Positions 43,885 through 53,254 of a DNA stretch of 58,528 bases are shown here, piece after piece. Under the pieces are notes generated by a model. It made no database searches. It was given only the letters and a program-made list of their open reading frames with translations, and was not told the DNA's origin. A program made the translations under genes and the position numbers. Source of the stretch: Salegentibacter sp. 24 (lineage in GTDB: Bacteria; Bacteroidota; Bacteroidia; Flavobacteriales; Flavobacteriaceae); contig NZ_SNWE01000025.1 of assembly GCF_004362395.1 (NCBI RefSeq), positions 1-58,528 on the forward strand. The letters are read 5' to 3'. How positions within the stretch are numbered: position 1 is the first letter of the stretch; each line of letters begins with the position of its first letter.

Positions 43885-45038
43885 TATTTGCTCTTGTTAT
43901 AGTTAATTAGAACCTCATCATATAAATCTTCATGTTCCTGGGCTATTAGCTCTATATCAAATCTTTTTTCAGCCTCACTCCGTGCATTTTTTGCATATCT
44001 CAGCATTTTACTCGGGTTCTCGATAGCCCAACTTATTGTGTTACTTAAATCACTTATATCCCGGTATTTAAAAAGTTTAGCCGAAAAATTATCTTTTACT
44101 GACTCCATTAAAACTGGGATACCTGTGGCAATTATTGGCTTTTCCATTAGCATAGCTTCTACCAATGCTCCCCCCTGACCTTCATAATGTGAGGGGAAAA
44201 GGAATATATCGGAAGCTTTTAATAAAGAAGGCACATCGCTTCGGTTTCCTAATAAAAAGACCCGATTTTTTAAATTAAGTTCCTCAATCAAAGATTCAAT
44301 AATTCTCTGGTCAGGACCCCAACCTGCAATAATATAAGTAGTATCCGGATACTTTTCATTTACTTTTTTAAATGCTTTAATCGCTTCCAGGTAGCCTTTT
44401 CTTACAAGTAGCCTGGAAACTGTTAAAATAATTGGTCCGGGGCCATATTCAGACTTTATAAAACTGACTTTTTCATCATCAACATTTTGCCATAATTTTT
44501 GAAAATTTCTTCCTCTATGTATCACCTTTACATTTTTTGGCTCTATAGCCAGTGCCTTGGAATTGTTTTCTATTATTGCTTTGGTGAGGGACATAAATTT
44601 CGTAACCTTTGGTGCCATCAATCTGTCGATAAGCTGATATACCGAAAGACTGATTCTTTGTTTTAAAGGCAGTAGCTCTTTTCTTTCAGGGGAATAACTA
44701 TCGTTTACGAAAGAATTGATAACCGGGATATTATTTTTTTTTCCCAGGTATCTTGCAAATTGATCAGCCATAAAAAGATTAGAATGTATCAAATCTGGTT
44801 TTTCTTTATCCAGAATTTCCTGAATCCCTTTCTTAGTAGGGATTAAGGAAAGCTGGGATTCTATATCAAGACTGTACACCCTGATTCCTCTTTTTTCAAA
44901 ATCCTCACGTAATTCGGTACCTTGATATATACTAACTACAATGGCTTCCCATTTATTAAGCCTACTTGCAATCTCTAGCGTACTGGTTTCTGCACCACCT
45001 CTTTTTAAGGCATCAAATAGATAAAGTACTTTTGGCAT
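43884..45038 (-). CDS. GT4 glycosyltransferase
   Basis: 384 residues, GT-B fold. Seen: VLYLFDALKRGGAETSTLEI, ILTVSRLLVRKGYLEAIKAF (about 205), IIAGWGPDQRIIESLI and the donor site PSHYEGQGGALVEAMLMEKP with EX7E glutamates (about 290-303). It overlaps the upstream GT2 gene by one base (stop/start) and the formyltransferase-like gene by one, so translation of the three is linked. Donor unknown. Confidence 0.8.
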   Translation of the reverse strand: MPKVLYLFDALKRGGAETSTLEIASRLNKWEAIVVSIYQGTELREDFEKRGIRVYSLDIESQLSLIPTKKGIQEILDKEKPDLIHSNLFMADQFARYLGKKNNIPVINSFVNDSYSPERKELLPLKQRISLSVYQLIDRLMAPKVTKFMSLTKAIIENNSKALAIEPKNVKVIHRGRNFQKLWQNVDDEKVSFIKSEYGPGPIILTVSRLLVRKGYLEAIKAFKKVNEKYPDTTYIIAGWGPDQRIIESLIEELNLKNRVFLLGNRSDVPSLLKASDIFLFPSHYEGQGGALVEAMLMEKPIIATGIPVLMESVKDNFSAKLFKYRDISDLSNTISWAIENPSKMLRYAKNARSEAEKRFDIELIAQEHEDLYDEVLINYNKSK

Positions 45039-45949
45039 TATAAAGAAGATATTTTTCGGTGAAACTTGGAAGCTTTATCTAAAGACAAAAATTCATATAA
45101 CATTTTTGTGGTTAAAGCTTTAAGTTTACCAGGATTTATTTTTCCCGGTATTTTGTTGTAATATTTTCTGGCTTCTGTCTTATTTTCTAGGTGGTAATTC
45201 AGCCACATCATTTTATAATAATATTTTAATTTAAGAAAATCGTCACTATCAATGTTCTTAAAATGCTGAGGAAGAAAAATATTATATGCTTTTGCTATGT
45301 TACCAAAAGATTTGGACATCCTGTCTTCTCCAGTTTTTACCACGTTCACTAGTATATAATTGCTATTAACGTAATCATATTCTTGGGTAAATCGAAGAAA
45401 AAAATCGGTGTCCTCTGCTGCTGGTAAATTTTGGTTAAACCCTCCACACTCTATAAAGGCCAATCTTTTTATAGATATTCCAGATCCAGAGCCAATCTGT
45501 AAGTTATGTAATAAACTAAAATAAGCATTCTTCTTTCGAATAGGAGTCCATGAATGTTCATGCACACCCTCGTTGGTGAAATACCTAACCCCAGTCCACA
45601 TAAACCCTATATTAGATGCGGTTTTTGAAAGTTTTTGATAACTTTCTTCCAAAAAATCTTTTTCATAATAATCATCGCTGTCTAAAAAAGAGATAAACTC
45701 TCCTCGAGCTATATTAGCACCATAATTTCTGGCTGTAGCTGCTCCTGAATTCTTTTCTAATTGATAAACATTTAATTTTTCATCTTTTATCTTATTCAAT
45801 TCTATTAAAGAATCATCAGTAGATTTATCATCCACTACTATTAATTCAAAATCCTTAAAAGATTGATTTAAAACACTTCTTACAGCAGTCCTTACAGAAG
45901 ACGATCTGTTATAGTTGGGTATTATTACACTAAATTGGGGGTTAATCAA
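45038..45949 (-). CDS. GT2 family glycosyltransferase
   Basis: 303 residues, GT-A fold. Seen: FSVIIPNYNRSSSVRTAVRS at the start, ELIVVDDKSTDDS (about 35-47), ARNYGANIARGEFISFLDSDD (metal-binding DSD about 94) and AEDTDFFLRF (about 185), the catalytic ED motif. Probably adds one hexose-type sugar at the cytosolic face. It lies three bases after the upstream GT4 stop. Confidence 0.8.
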   Translation of the reverse strand: MINPQFSVIIPNYNRSSSVRTAVRSVLNQSFKDFELIVVDDKSTDDSLIELNKIKDEKLNVYQLEKNSGAATARNYGANIARGEFISFLDSDDYYEKDFLEESYQKLSKTASNIGFMWTGVRYFTNEGVHEHSWTPIRKKNAYFSLLHNLQIGSGSGISIKRLAFIECGGFNQNLPAAEDTDFFLRFTQEYDYVNSNYILVNVVKTGEDRMSKSFGNIAKAYNIFLPQHFKNIDSDDFLKLKYYYKMMWLNYHLENKTEARKYYNKIPGKINPGKLKALTTKMLYEFLSLDKASKFHRKISSL

Positions 45950-45952
45950 AGG

Positions 45953-47083
45953 TTAATAGTTTTGAATTGTTTGATTTATAATATTTTGAAGTCCTTCTTT
46001 TTCCTTCTGCAGGCAAAAATAATTCTTTATCCTTGCTCTTGAATTTTTACTGAGACGATCTCTCAAATCCTTATTTCTATAAAGATCTAAAAATGTTTTG
46101 GCATGAGTATCTATATTCCCAGGCTCTATTAAATACCCTGTTTCTCCATTAACAACGCTATCTGATACGCCACCAGACCTTCCCGTAACCACCGGCAGTC
46201 CATATGACATAGCTTCAATTATAGTCACCCCAAAAGCTTCAACCTGATTGGTATACGAATCAATTTTATTATGAGCGGTAAATATATCACATTTATTATA
46301 AAGGCTTTGGGCCTGGGCCTTATCCACCCAGCCTAACATTTGAATATTTGATCTATATTTAGATTTTTCAATTTTCTCTTTACATTTGTCTTCTAATTCT
46401 CCTCCCCCAGCAATAATAAGCTCTCCTTTTAATCCCAAATCACAAGATTTTTCAAAAGCATCAATAGTTTCAAGAGGACCTTTAAAATCTACTAATCTTC
46501 CCAAATATAAAATCCTAAATATGTTATCTGTAGGATTTTTACTTTTTTCTTTAAGCTCAATCCCAAAGTGATTTATAAAAATTTTAGATTTTTCAATTCC
46601 CATTTTTAATAATTGATTCCGTGTAAAATTTGAGTTGGCTATAAAGAATGCATGCTTAGCAAGTTCTTTTACATCCCGAAAATAGGCATCAGAATGATAA
46701 TCCTCTCCTGATTCGATCTTTTTTAAATCCCACATAATATCTTTACCATGACAATGAATAAGTGTGGGACTAGTTGAATTAAAAATAAAATTCTTAAAAT
46801 TAACTGCGAAACTTAAAAAATGAACATAATTTATAGTAGTGTTAAAGTTTTGTTCTAAACCATTTAAAATAGCTGTATATATGTATTTTTGATTTAAACC
46901 CTCATCTATCCTTCTAATAATTTTAGAATATAATGGATTAAGGTTTTGCTGTGGTAAATCTATTCTTTCTAAATTAATTTCATTAGTAGCAACATAAGCT
47001 ATATCTTCCTTGAGGTTGTTAATTAAAGTAAAAAGCCATTCAGACCTAATCTGTAAGGAAGGACAAATCATTAAAATTCTCAT
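45953..47083 (-). CDS. GT4 glycosyltransferase
   Basis: 376 residues, GT-B fold. Seen: RILYLGRLVDFKGPLETIDAF (about 180-200), LIIAGGGELEDKCKEKI, IQMLGWVDKAQAQSLYNKCD and a donor site QVEAFGVTIIEAMSYGLPVV with the EX7E glutamates (about 278-286). This is a PimA/GtfA-like arrangement. It overlaps the next GT2 gene by four bases. Base composition is very AT-rich here, as in the neighbouring genes. Confidence 0.8.
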   Translation of the reverse strand: MRILMICPSLQIRSEWLFTLINNLKEDIAYVATNEINLERIDLPQQNLNPLYSKIIRRIDEGLNQKYIYTAILNGLEQNFNTTINYVHFLSFAVNFKNFIFNSTSPTLIHCHGKDIMWDLKKIESGEDYHSDAYFRDVKELAKHAFFIANSNFTRNQLLKMGIEKSKIFINHFGIELKEKSKNPTDNIFRILYLGRLVDFKGPLETIDAFEKSCDLGLKGELIIAGGGELEDKCKEKIEKSKYRSNIQMLGWVDKAQAQSLYNKCDIFTAHNKIDSYTNQVEAFGVTIIEAMSYGLPVVTGRSGGVSDSVVNGETGYLIEPGNIDTHAKTFLDLYRNKDLRDRLSKNSRARIKNYFCLQKEKEGLQNIINQTIQNY

Positions 47084-47949
47084 ATTACATTTAAAGTTTT
47101 AAAAAATATTTTGAGATTATACGGGAAATTATCAAAATCCCGTTTTGCAATCTGGTTAAGAAGATAGTAAAAATTAGATTTCACAAGATATTTGCTTATC
47201 TTTCTGGACTGTACATTTTCATCTTTTAAAATTTTTAATACATAATACCTTGCTAATATTTGATTTTTTACATATAATGAATATTTTCGATTATCTGCCA
47301 TTTGGTTTTCGTGACTTCTAACAAGAACCAAGATGTCGTCGATTAGCGAAACTTTTACGTTTCGCGCCAGCATTTTTATGATCATCAAATATTCTTGTGA
47401 ATTCCTTAAATTTTCATGGTATGGTTTTTCTTGTAAAATACTTTTGCGCCATAGACCATCGTTATTAGAGAATCGAGATTTTCCCATAACAAAATCTTCA
47501 AGCAATGTAGATCCATTGGCGATCCCATCGTGCCATAATTTTCCTTGTAAAATCTCACCTGTAATAGGATCGTTTTTAAACCATCTACTCCTGCCAAATA
47601 CAACGTCCGTTTCATCTTGCTCTATAATATAAAGCTGTTTCTCTAAGCAGTCGGGGAGTAATACATCATCAGAATCCAACCATTTAATATACTTCCCTCT
47701 GGATATTTCATATCCATAATTTCTTGCCGCATTACCTCCACCTCTTTTTTCCTTAGGTCTTGTTGTATAAACAATGCACTTATTTTTTAAAAAAGGCTTT
47801 ATTATCTCGGCTGTATCATCTGTAGACCCATCATCTACAATTATTATTTCCACGTGCTCATAGGTTTGATTTAAAACCGATTCTAAAGTAGAAAGCAAAA
47901 GATTTGCCCTGTTATAAGTTGGTATAATTATACTAATAAGTATTTCCAA
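47080..47949 (-). CDS. GT2 family glycosyltransferase (tandem paralogue 1)
   Basis: 289 residues, GT-A fold. Seen: SIIIPTYNRANLLLSTLESV, IIIVDDGSTDDTAEII (about 34-49), GGGNAARNYGYEISRGKYI and KWLDSDDVLLPDCLEKQ with the metal-binding DSD. It is clearly a diverged copy of the next gene upstream (47961-48851), sharing blocks such as GGNAARNYG, KWLDSDD and LRNSQE. Function beyond sugar transfer is not readable. Confidence 0.8.
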   Translation of the reverse strand: MEILISIIIPTYNRANLLLSTLESVLNQTYEHVEIIIVDDGSTDDTAEIIKPFLKNKCIVYTTRPKEKRGGGNAARNYGYEISRGKYIKWLDSDDVLLPDCLEKQLYIIEQDETDVVFGRSRWFKNDPITGEILQGKLWHDGIANGSTLLEDFVMGKSRFSNNDGLWRKSILQEKPYHENLRNSQEYLMIIKMLARNVKVSLIDDILVLVRSHENQMADNRKYSLYVKNQILARYYVLKILKDENVQSRKISKYLVKSNFYYLLNQIAKRDFDNFPYNLKIFFKTLNVI

Positions 47950-47960
47950 TGAATAAGTTT

Positions 47961-48851
47961 TTATTTTGACCGCAAGTTCATACCTATATAAAACGATTTA
48001 ATAAGGAGTGAAAGGTTAGTTACTAAATATTTAAACTTTCCTTTTTTTAAAGGGGCTATAAAATTTAACAACATATTTTTATGGAGATATTCAAAAGCCG
48101 AATAAGATAATTTATTGTTAGCACTAAGGTGGGAAATTGCATAAAAACGGGCTAAAATCTGGTGTTTATAATGTAAAGCTAATACTTTATTATAATGCAT
48201 TTGCTCCCCATGCAACCTGCTATACACCAAAACCTCTTCATCTATAAGATATTTAGGTTCTTTGGATAATTGTTGAATCAGCATAAGCCATTCCTGGGAA
48301 TTCCTAAGATTTTCTTTAAATGGAACATCATCAATAAAATTTCTCTTCCACAGTGCATCTGCGGTACTAAACCTGATTTTTCCAAAAAGATAATTCTTAA
48401 ACGGTTCACTTAATGGAAAAGATCTGGACCAGTATTTATCCCAAGTGAAATCCCCATTTTTATCTTTAGTCGAAAAAAACCTGGAACGTGAAAATACCAC
48501 ATCATAATTACCTTGCTCCATAAGTTTCATTTGTTTTTCAAGACAATGGGCCGCCAAAAGATCATCAGAATCTAACCACTTGACATAGCTACCCTTAGCT
48601 ATTTCAAAACCATAATTTCGCGCGGCATTACCACCGCGAAGCCTATCTTTTGGCCTTTCTACATAAATTATACGAGGATCTATTAAGAAATGTTCTATTA
48701 CTTCCGCAGTGTTATCAAAAGAACCATCATCAACCAATATTAATTCCCAATTCTCAAATAATTGGTTTTTTATACTTTCTATTGTTTCCCAAATAATATG
48801 AGCCCGATTGTAAGTGGGAATAATAATTGAAACTAAAGGAATGTTAGACAT
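47961..48851 (-). CDS. GT2 family glycosyltransferase (tandem paralogue 2)
   Basis: 296 residues, GT-A fold. Seen: SIIIPTYNRAHIIWETIESI, LILVDDGSFDNTAEVIEHFL, RGGNAARNYGFEIAKGSYV, KWLDSDDLLAAHCLEKQ and FKENLRNSQEWLMLIQQL. These blocks align in order with the downstream gene at 47080-47949, so the two arose by duplication. Eleven bases separate them. It probably acts in consecutive or alternative sugar additions. Confidence 0.8.
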   Translation of the reverse strand: MSNIPLVSIIIPTYNRAHIIWETIESIKNQLFENWELILVDDGSFDNTAEVIEHFLIDPRIIYVERPKDRLRGGNAARNYGFEIAKGSYVKWLDSDDLLAAHCLEKQMKLMEQGNYDVVFSRSRFFSTKDKNGDFTWDKYWSRSFPLSEPFKNYLFGKIRFSTADALWKRNFIDDVPFKENLRNSQEWLMLIQQLSKEPKYLIDEEVLVYSRLHGEQMHYNKVLALHYKHQILARFYAISHLSANNKLSYSAFEYLHKNMLLNFIAPLKKGKFKYLVTNLSLLIKSFYIGMNLRSK

Positions 48852-48852
48852 T

Positions 48853-50004
48853 TTACGAATTTATTATTAATTTCTCATACATATTCAAAACGCTATCTTC
48901 ATTAAATTTACTCATTATTAAAGCATAATTCCTTTGTTTAAATTCCAAAGATAAGGGAGATAAATCTCCATTAAAATCATCTTCAAAACTGAATATTTTA
49001 ATCCCTAAATTATTATAATATGCCAATAAATTATTATCATTTCTAAGGTAAATTTTTGTGCCAGCAGCTATAAGAAAGGTTAAATTACCTCCGGCCTCCT
49101 GTCTCCTATGTCCAAAAAAAGCAATATCAATTTCTCTCAGCATTGTAAAATATTGCTCTTTAGTCAAAAAATTCAAAATAGGAGAATATTCTTTTTTAAA
49201 ATTCATTCTACAAAATTCATCTGTCATTTTAATAATTTTATCATTACCATAATTAAGAGGAACTATTAGTCTATTAATTAAATTCTTAATTTGATCTTCA
49301 TTCAGCTTTTTTAGTAAAGTTAGATGGTTGCCGCTTAGTGACCCAGAATGATTAACTAAACAGTTTACCTTTTTAGAACCTTTTAAGCTTGATATTCCTC
49401 GTGGATATTCCAATTCATCGATTGAAAAAGAATCGTAAATGAACTCTTTGAATTCTGCGTTTGTTTCATAATGCTCCTTCACTATTTCAAAATCATAGAT
49501 ATTCCAGAAACAAAAGAAATCCAAATCATTTATAAAAATTTTTATAGCTAATTCCTCTTTCCAGTAATTGAAATAATAATAGCTTTTCCTAAGTTTCCGT
49601 TTTAATTTTAAATAAAATGGAGAAATATTTTTATTATAATCATATAATTCATATCTACCTTTGAGATATAACCTATTATATATATCAGCACCATAAAATA
49701 TCCAATAAGAATTAAAGGTTAGAGTATTTTTAATTTGATTAACCAAGCTAGCTTTTCTATAATTTAAAAAATGAGTAAAAATGTTCACTACCTTTTTGTC
49801 ATTAGAACTTTTTATAATTAAATCAAGTATTATTTCATGGTTATTAAATTTAAAAAATCTAATCTTATCTGATTGGCCTAAATGTTTCAGTGATTTTTCG
49901 TCGCCATCTACAAGAAACAAGTTCTTCTTCGGAAACTTCTGCTCAAAGATTTTTATTGAATGTGCGATGAATTTCTCATCATCCATTAAATGAATATTTA
50001 TCAT
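48853..50004 (-). CDS. WecF-like (GT56) 4-acetamido-sugar transferase
   Basis: 383 residues. Features resemble WecF, the TDP-4-acetamido-4,6-dideoxygalactose transferase of enterobacterial common antigen: a start with IHLMDDEKFIAHSIKIFEQ, a central CLVNHSGSLSGNHLTLLKKL (GNSG...NNH-like) and later DIAFFGHRRQEAGGNLTFLI. A dTDP-4-acetamido-sugar pathway is encoded just upstream in transcription order, which supports this substrate type. No TM segment. The family call is by pattern and is moderate. Confidence 0.6.
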   Translation of the reverse strand: MINIHLMDDEKFIAHSIKIFEQKFPKKNLFLVDGDEKSLKHLGQSDKIRFFKFNNHEIILDLIIKSSNDKKVVNIFTHFLNYRKASLVNQIKNTLTFNSYWIFYGADIYNRLYLKGRYELYDYNKNISPFYLKLKRKLRKSYYYFNYWKEELAIKIFINDLDFFCFWNIYDFEIVKEHYETNAEFKEFIYDSFSIDELEYPRGISSLKGSKKVNCLVNHSGSLSGNHLTLLKKLNEDQIKNLINRLIVPLNYGNDKIIKMTDEFCRMNFKKEYSPILNFLTKEQYFTMLREIDIAFFGHRRQEAGGNLTFLIAAGTKIYLRNDNNLLAYYNNLGIKIFSFEDDFNGDLSPLSLEFKQRNYALIMSKFNEDSVLNMYEKLIINS

Positions 50005-50027
50005 ATCTAAAACTCTAAATTCAATTT

Positions 50028-51467
50028 CTATTTCTTTTTTGAAACCATATGAATGATATCGTCTAAACTAGAATATTTTAATAAAAATGCAATGCTTAAA
50101 TAACTCAAAATTCCGAAAAAAGCACCAAAACATAGTCTTACCACATCTATTTGACCATACAAAAGATAATAATCTAATAAAAAAACTATTGATCCCGTAA
50201 GAGCAGCCAATAAGATAGCTGGTAACACATCCAAAACTTGCTCCCAAGCTGAATATTTAATAAACTTCCCCGAGTAATATGTGTTTACAATAAAAGCAAT
50301 AATTGAAGTAAAAACCTCACCATAAAGTAAAGCAATAATTCCATAATTTATTGTAAATAAGATAGTGATCACAATTATAACTTTCTTTACAACCTCTAAC
50401 TTTAAAAAAAGATCACTACGTCCTTTTACATTTAAAATATTAAGGTTATAAGCATGAATAGGATAGAGAATACCGGTAACACAGAGAATCTGAAAATAAG
50501 GAACTGCCGGAAGCCATTTTTCGGTAAATAAAAATCTGAAAAGCGGCTCGGCTAAAACAGCGAGATAAACAAGCGTTGGTGCTATTACAAAAATCACCAT
50601 TTTCATCAGTTGTTTGTAGACTCTCTTAAGTCGCACATCATCATCTTTAATGCTTGCAAAAAGCGGATAGGTGACTTTATTAAGGGCATTGGATATATTG
50701 GTAACCGGCAACTGTTTCATGGTTTGGGCTCGGGTATATAAACCCACCTGGCCCGCAGAAAAAAACCTTCCTATCACAATAATATATATATTCTGAAATA
50801 CAGAATTTAAAAGTTCAGACAAGGTTAATTTATAACCAAAATTAAAATGATGTTTAAATTTTACCATGCTAAATGTAAGACTTGGGCTCCATTTAGAATA
50901 AATCCAAAGCTGTATGGAATTAATAAATGCACTTGAGAGGCCACTCCATACCAGACTCCATACTCCAAATCCATAATATGCCATTCCTATTCCAACAATT
51001 CCTCCAATTATATTAGAGGGAATGGAGATTATTGCCAAAGTCTTAAAATCCATTATTTTTGTGAGACGAGCTCCTTGAACAGCAGTAAAACCAGAAATGA
51101 TAAATGTAAGACAGTAAACTCTTATCAGATTAATAAGGATTTGCTGTCCATAAAAATCAGCAATAAAAGGTGCAGAAAAATAAATTAGCCCATAAATTAA
51201 TAGGCTTGCCGCAAAATTAAAATAAAATACGGTTGAAAAATCATCTTGATCGAGATCTGAACTTCTAATTAGCGATTGGGTTAATCCGGAGTTTAAAAGA
51301 GTCTTTCCTATTGCTACAAACACTGCGATCATTCCAATTAGACCGAATTCTTCTGGCATAAGTATCCTGGCTAGAATCAGTGACACTATAAATCCAATAA
51401 ATTGATTGCCAAATTGTTGAGCGAAAGTCCAAACTATACCAGAAGTGGCCTGTTTTCTTAAAGACAT
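50028..51467 (-). CDS. Wzx-type polysaccharide flippase (MOP family)
   Basis: 479 residues with about twelve to fourteen transmembrane helices. The start SLRKQATSGIVWTFAQQFGNQFIGFIV and the repeated LARILMPEEFGLIGMIAVF block are typical of the Wzx/RfbX/WzxC branch. It flips undecaprenyl-linked repeat units across the inner membrane before Wzy polymerisation. The same locus also carries a PglK-like ABC flippase (32465-34252). It begins 57 bases after the acetyltransferase stop. Confidence 0.85.
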   Translation of the reverse strand: MSLRKQATSGIVWTFAQQFGNQFIGFIVSLILARILMPEEFGLIGMIAVFVAIGKTLLNSGLTQSLIRSSDLDQDDFSTVFYFNFAASLLIYGLIYFSAPFIADFYGQQILINLIRVYCLTFIISGFTAVQGARLTKIMDFKTLAIISIPSNIIGGIVGIGMAYYGFGVWSLVWSGLSSAFINSIQLWIYSKWSPSLTFSMVKFKHHFNFGYKLTLSELLNSVFQNIYIIVIGRFFSAGQVGLYTRAQTMKQLPVTNISNALNKVTYPLFASIKDDDVRLKRVYKQLMKMVIFVIAPTLVYLAVLAEPLFRFLFTEKWLPAVPYFQILCVTGILYPIHAYNLNILNVKGRSDLFLKLEVVKKVIIVITILFTINYGIIALLYGEVFTSIIAFIVNTYYSGKFIKYSAWEQVLDVLPAILLAALTGSIVFLLDYYLLYGQIDVVRLCFGAFFGILSYLSIAFLLKYSSLDDIIHMVSKKK

Positions 51468-51524
51468 GCTATATATATTGTCCTAAAAAGGAATTGTTTT
51501 ACAATAAATCTCAATTACTTTTAA

Positions 51525-52163
51525 TTAGGAACCATTTCTAATTTTTATAATTTTAGCAGGCACCCCTACTGCTACACAGTTATCGGGCAAACTCTTGGTA
51601 ACTACCGTCCCTGCACCTACCGTTACATTTTTGCCTATTTTAATTCCTGGAAGCACGGTAGCGTTGGCACCGATAGACGTGAAAGCTCCTACTTTTACAT
51701 TTCCAAGTAGAATAACACCAGGGGAAAGCTCAACAAAATCTTCAATAATACAGTCGTGTGTAATATTAACGTTGTAATATACAAGACAACCTTTACCTAA
51801 TTTTACTGAATTAGAAATAACCGCATTGGCTAAGACGGTACAGCCATCTCCTATGGAGACGTTATAGTTACCAATAATAGCCTTATTAGAAATAGATGAC
51901 ATAAGTTGTCCTCCAATTTTGGAAAATTTTTCTTGTAATTTTAATCTTAAATTTGGGATTCCTAAGCCAAGGAAAAAACGGTGATCTGAACTTTCTAAAT
52001 AATCCTTTGCTGCTTCTAAATTTCTTAAAATTGGAAATCTTTGATATACCAAATTAGGAGAATTTAAATTTACATCATCATAAAAGACCAAATTTTGTTT
52101 TTCCTCTGAACTAAAATTTTGTAACAATTCAGTTGCGAATCCACCAGCGCCTAATATTAACAT
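51525..52163 (-). CDS. LbH acetyltransferase (VioB/PglD-like)
   Basis: 212 residues: N-terminal LILGAGGFATELLQNF, then a left-handed beta-helix of hexapeptide repeats (from about residue 95: IGDGCTVLANAVISNS, LSPGVILLGNVKVGAFTSIG, VTVGAGTVVTKSL). The His in NITHDCIIEDF takes the place of the catalytic base. Probably acetylates the 4-amino group made by the next enzyme. It overlaps the aminotransferase gene by seven bases. Confidence 0.8.
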   Translation of the reverse strand: MLILGAGGFATELLQNFSSEEKQNLVFYDDVNLNSPNLVYQRFPILRNLEAAKDYLESSDHRFFLGLGIPNLRLKLQEKFSKIGGQLMSSISNKAIIGNYNVSIGDGCTVLANAVISNSVKLGKGCLVYYNVNITHDCIIEDFVELSPGVILLGNVKVGAFTSIGANATVLPGIKIGKNVTVGAGTVVTKSLPDNCVAVGVPAKIIKIRNGS

Positions 52164-53254
52164 ATAGTTTCCAGTATAATTTTCGAAATTAATTGGATTT
52201 TCTCTTGGCTCAATCTATAATAAAGTGGAAGACACATTATTCTTTTAGAAATATCCTCGGAAATTGGAGCGGGTTGATAATTCACAATTTCCGTATAGGA
52301 ATTTACAGAAGGATAAAAATACCTTCGAGGGAAAATTTCCTGTCTATTCAGATTCCTCTCAACTTTCAACAACTGCTCTTCAGAACTAAAAATTACTGGG
52401 AAATATGAATAATTTGTTTCATTTTCTTTAATTTTTTGGAATTTCAAGAATTTTGATTTTCCTAATAGCTTTTTATAAAGCAAATATTTAGTTTTTCTAT
52501 CGTCCAAAACCTTGTCAAAATATTTTAAATTCGCGATACCCAGCGAGGCATGAATTTCCGTCATTTTTCCATTAAATCCATCTTCAACAATTTCTTTATC
52601 TCGATTGTGTCCAAAAAATCTAATTCTTTCCAATTTTTCTTGCAGATCCGCAGAATTTGTAATACAAGCTCCTCCTTCTCCAGTATTAAATAATTTTGTA
52701 GCATGTAAGCTAGTAGCAGAAATATCTCCATACTGTAGCAAACTCTTTCCTTTATATAAACTACCTATAGCGTGAGCAGCATCATAAATGACCTTTAAAC
52801 CGTGTTTTTTAGCCAATGATTCAATTTTCTCCACATTACAAGCAGTTCCAAAAACATGGACTGGCATAATAGCTACAGTATCTTTAGTAATAAGATTTTC
52901 AATCTTGTCCTCATCAATGTTTAAAGTTTCAGGATTTATATCACAAAAAACCGGCTTACATCCTTCCCAGTTGATGGCACTTATTGTAGCTACCCAGGTA
53001 AAAGGAGTAGTTATAATTTCTCCCTTTAATCCTAATGCTTTAATAGACATTTGCAAGGCAACAGTTCCATTTAAGACTAAAGTAAAATTAGAAACCTCTA
53101 ACTTTTCTTTCATTCTTTCTTCCAATAATTGAACTTTAGGTCCATTATGAGTAAGAATTCCTGAATCCCAGACTTCCTTTAATAACTCCGAATATTCTAC
53201 TAGAGGAGCAATTGTTGGTTGAGTCACAAAAATTGGTGTACTTATCTTATTCAT
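52157..53254 (-). CDS. VioA/FdtB-like dTDP-4-keto-sugar aminotransferase
   Basis: About 365 residues, DegT/DnrJ/EryC1 fold. Seen: the start NKISTPIFVTQPTIAPL, LNGTVALQMSIKAL, VIYDAAHAIGSLY with the cofactor Asp, and the PLP lysine in SLHATKLFNTGEGGACIT (about 180), the context seen in VioA/FdtB-like enzymes. Start chosen at the ATG at 53254, which overlaps the upstream stop by eight bases; an ATG at 53275 adds MKLKLNL and overlaps more. Expected to aminate C4 of a dTDP-keto-sugar. Confidence 0.8.
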   Translation of the reverse strand: MNKISTPIFVTQPTIAPLVEYSELLKEVWDSGILTHNGPKVQLLEERMKEKLEVSNFTLVLNGTVALQMSIKALGLKGEIITTPFTWVATISAINWEGCKPVFCDINPETLNIDEDKIENLITKDTVAIMPVHVFGTACNVEKIESLAKKHGLKVIYDAAHAIGSLYKGKSLLQYGDISATSLHATKLFNTGEGGACITNSADLQEKLERIRFFGHNRDKEIVEDGFNGKMTEIHASLGIANLKYFDKVLDDRKTKYLLYKKLLGKSKFLKFQKIKENETNYSYFPVIFSSEEQLLKVERNLNRQEIFPRRYFYPSVNSYTEIVNYQPAPISEDISKRIMCLPLYYRLSQEKIQLISKIILETIC

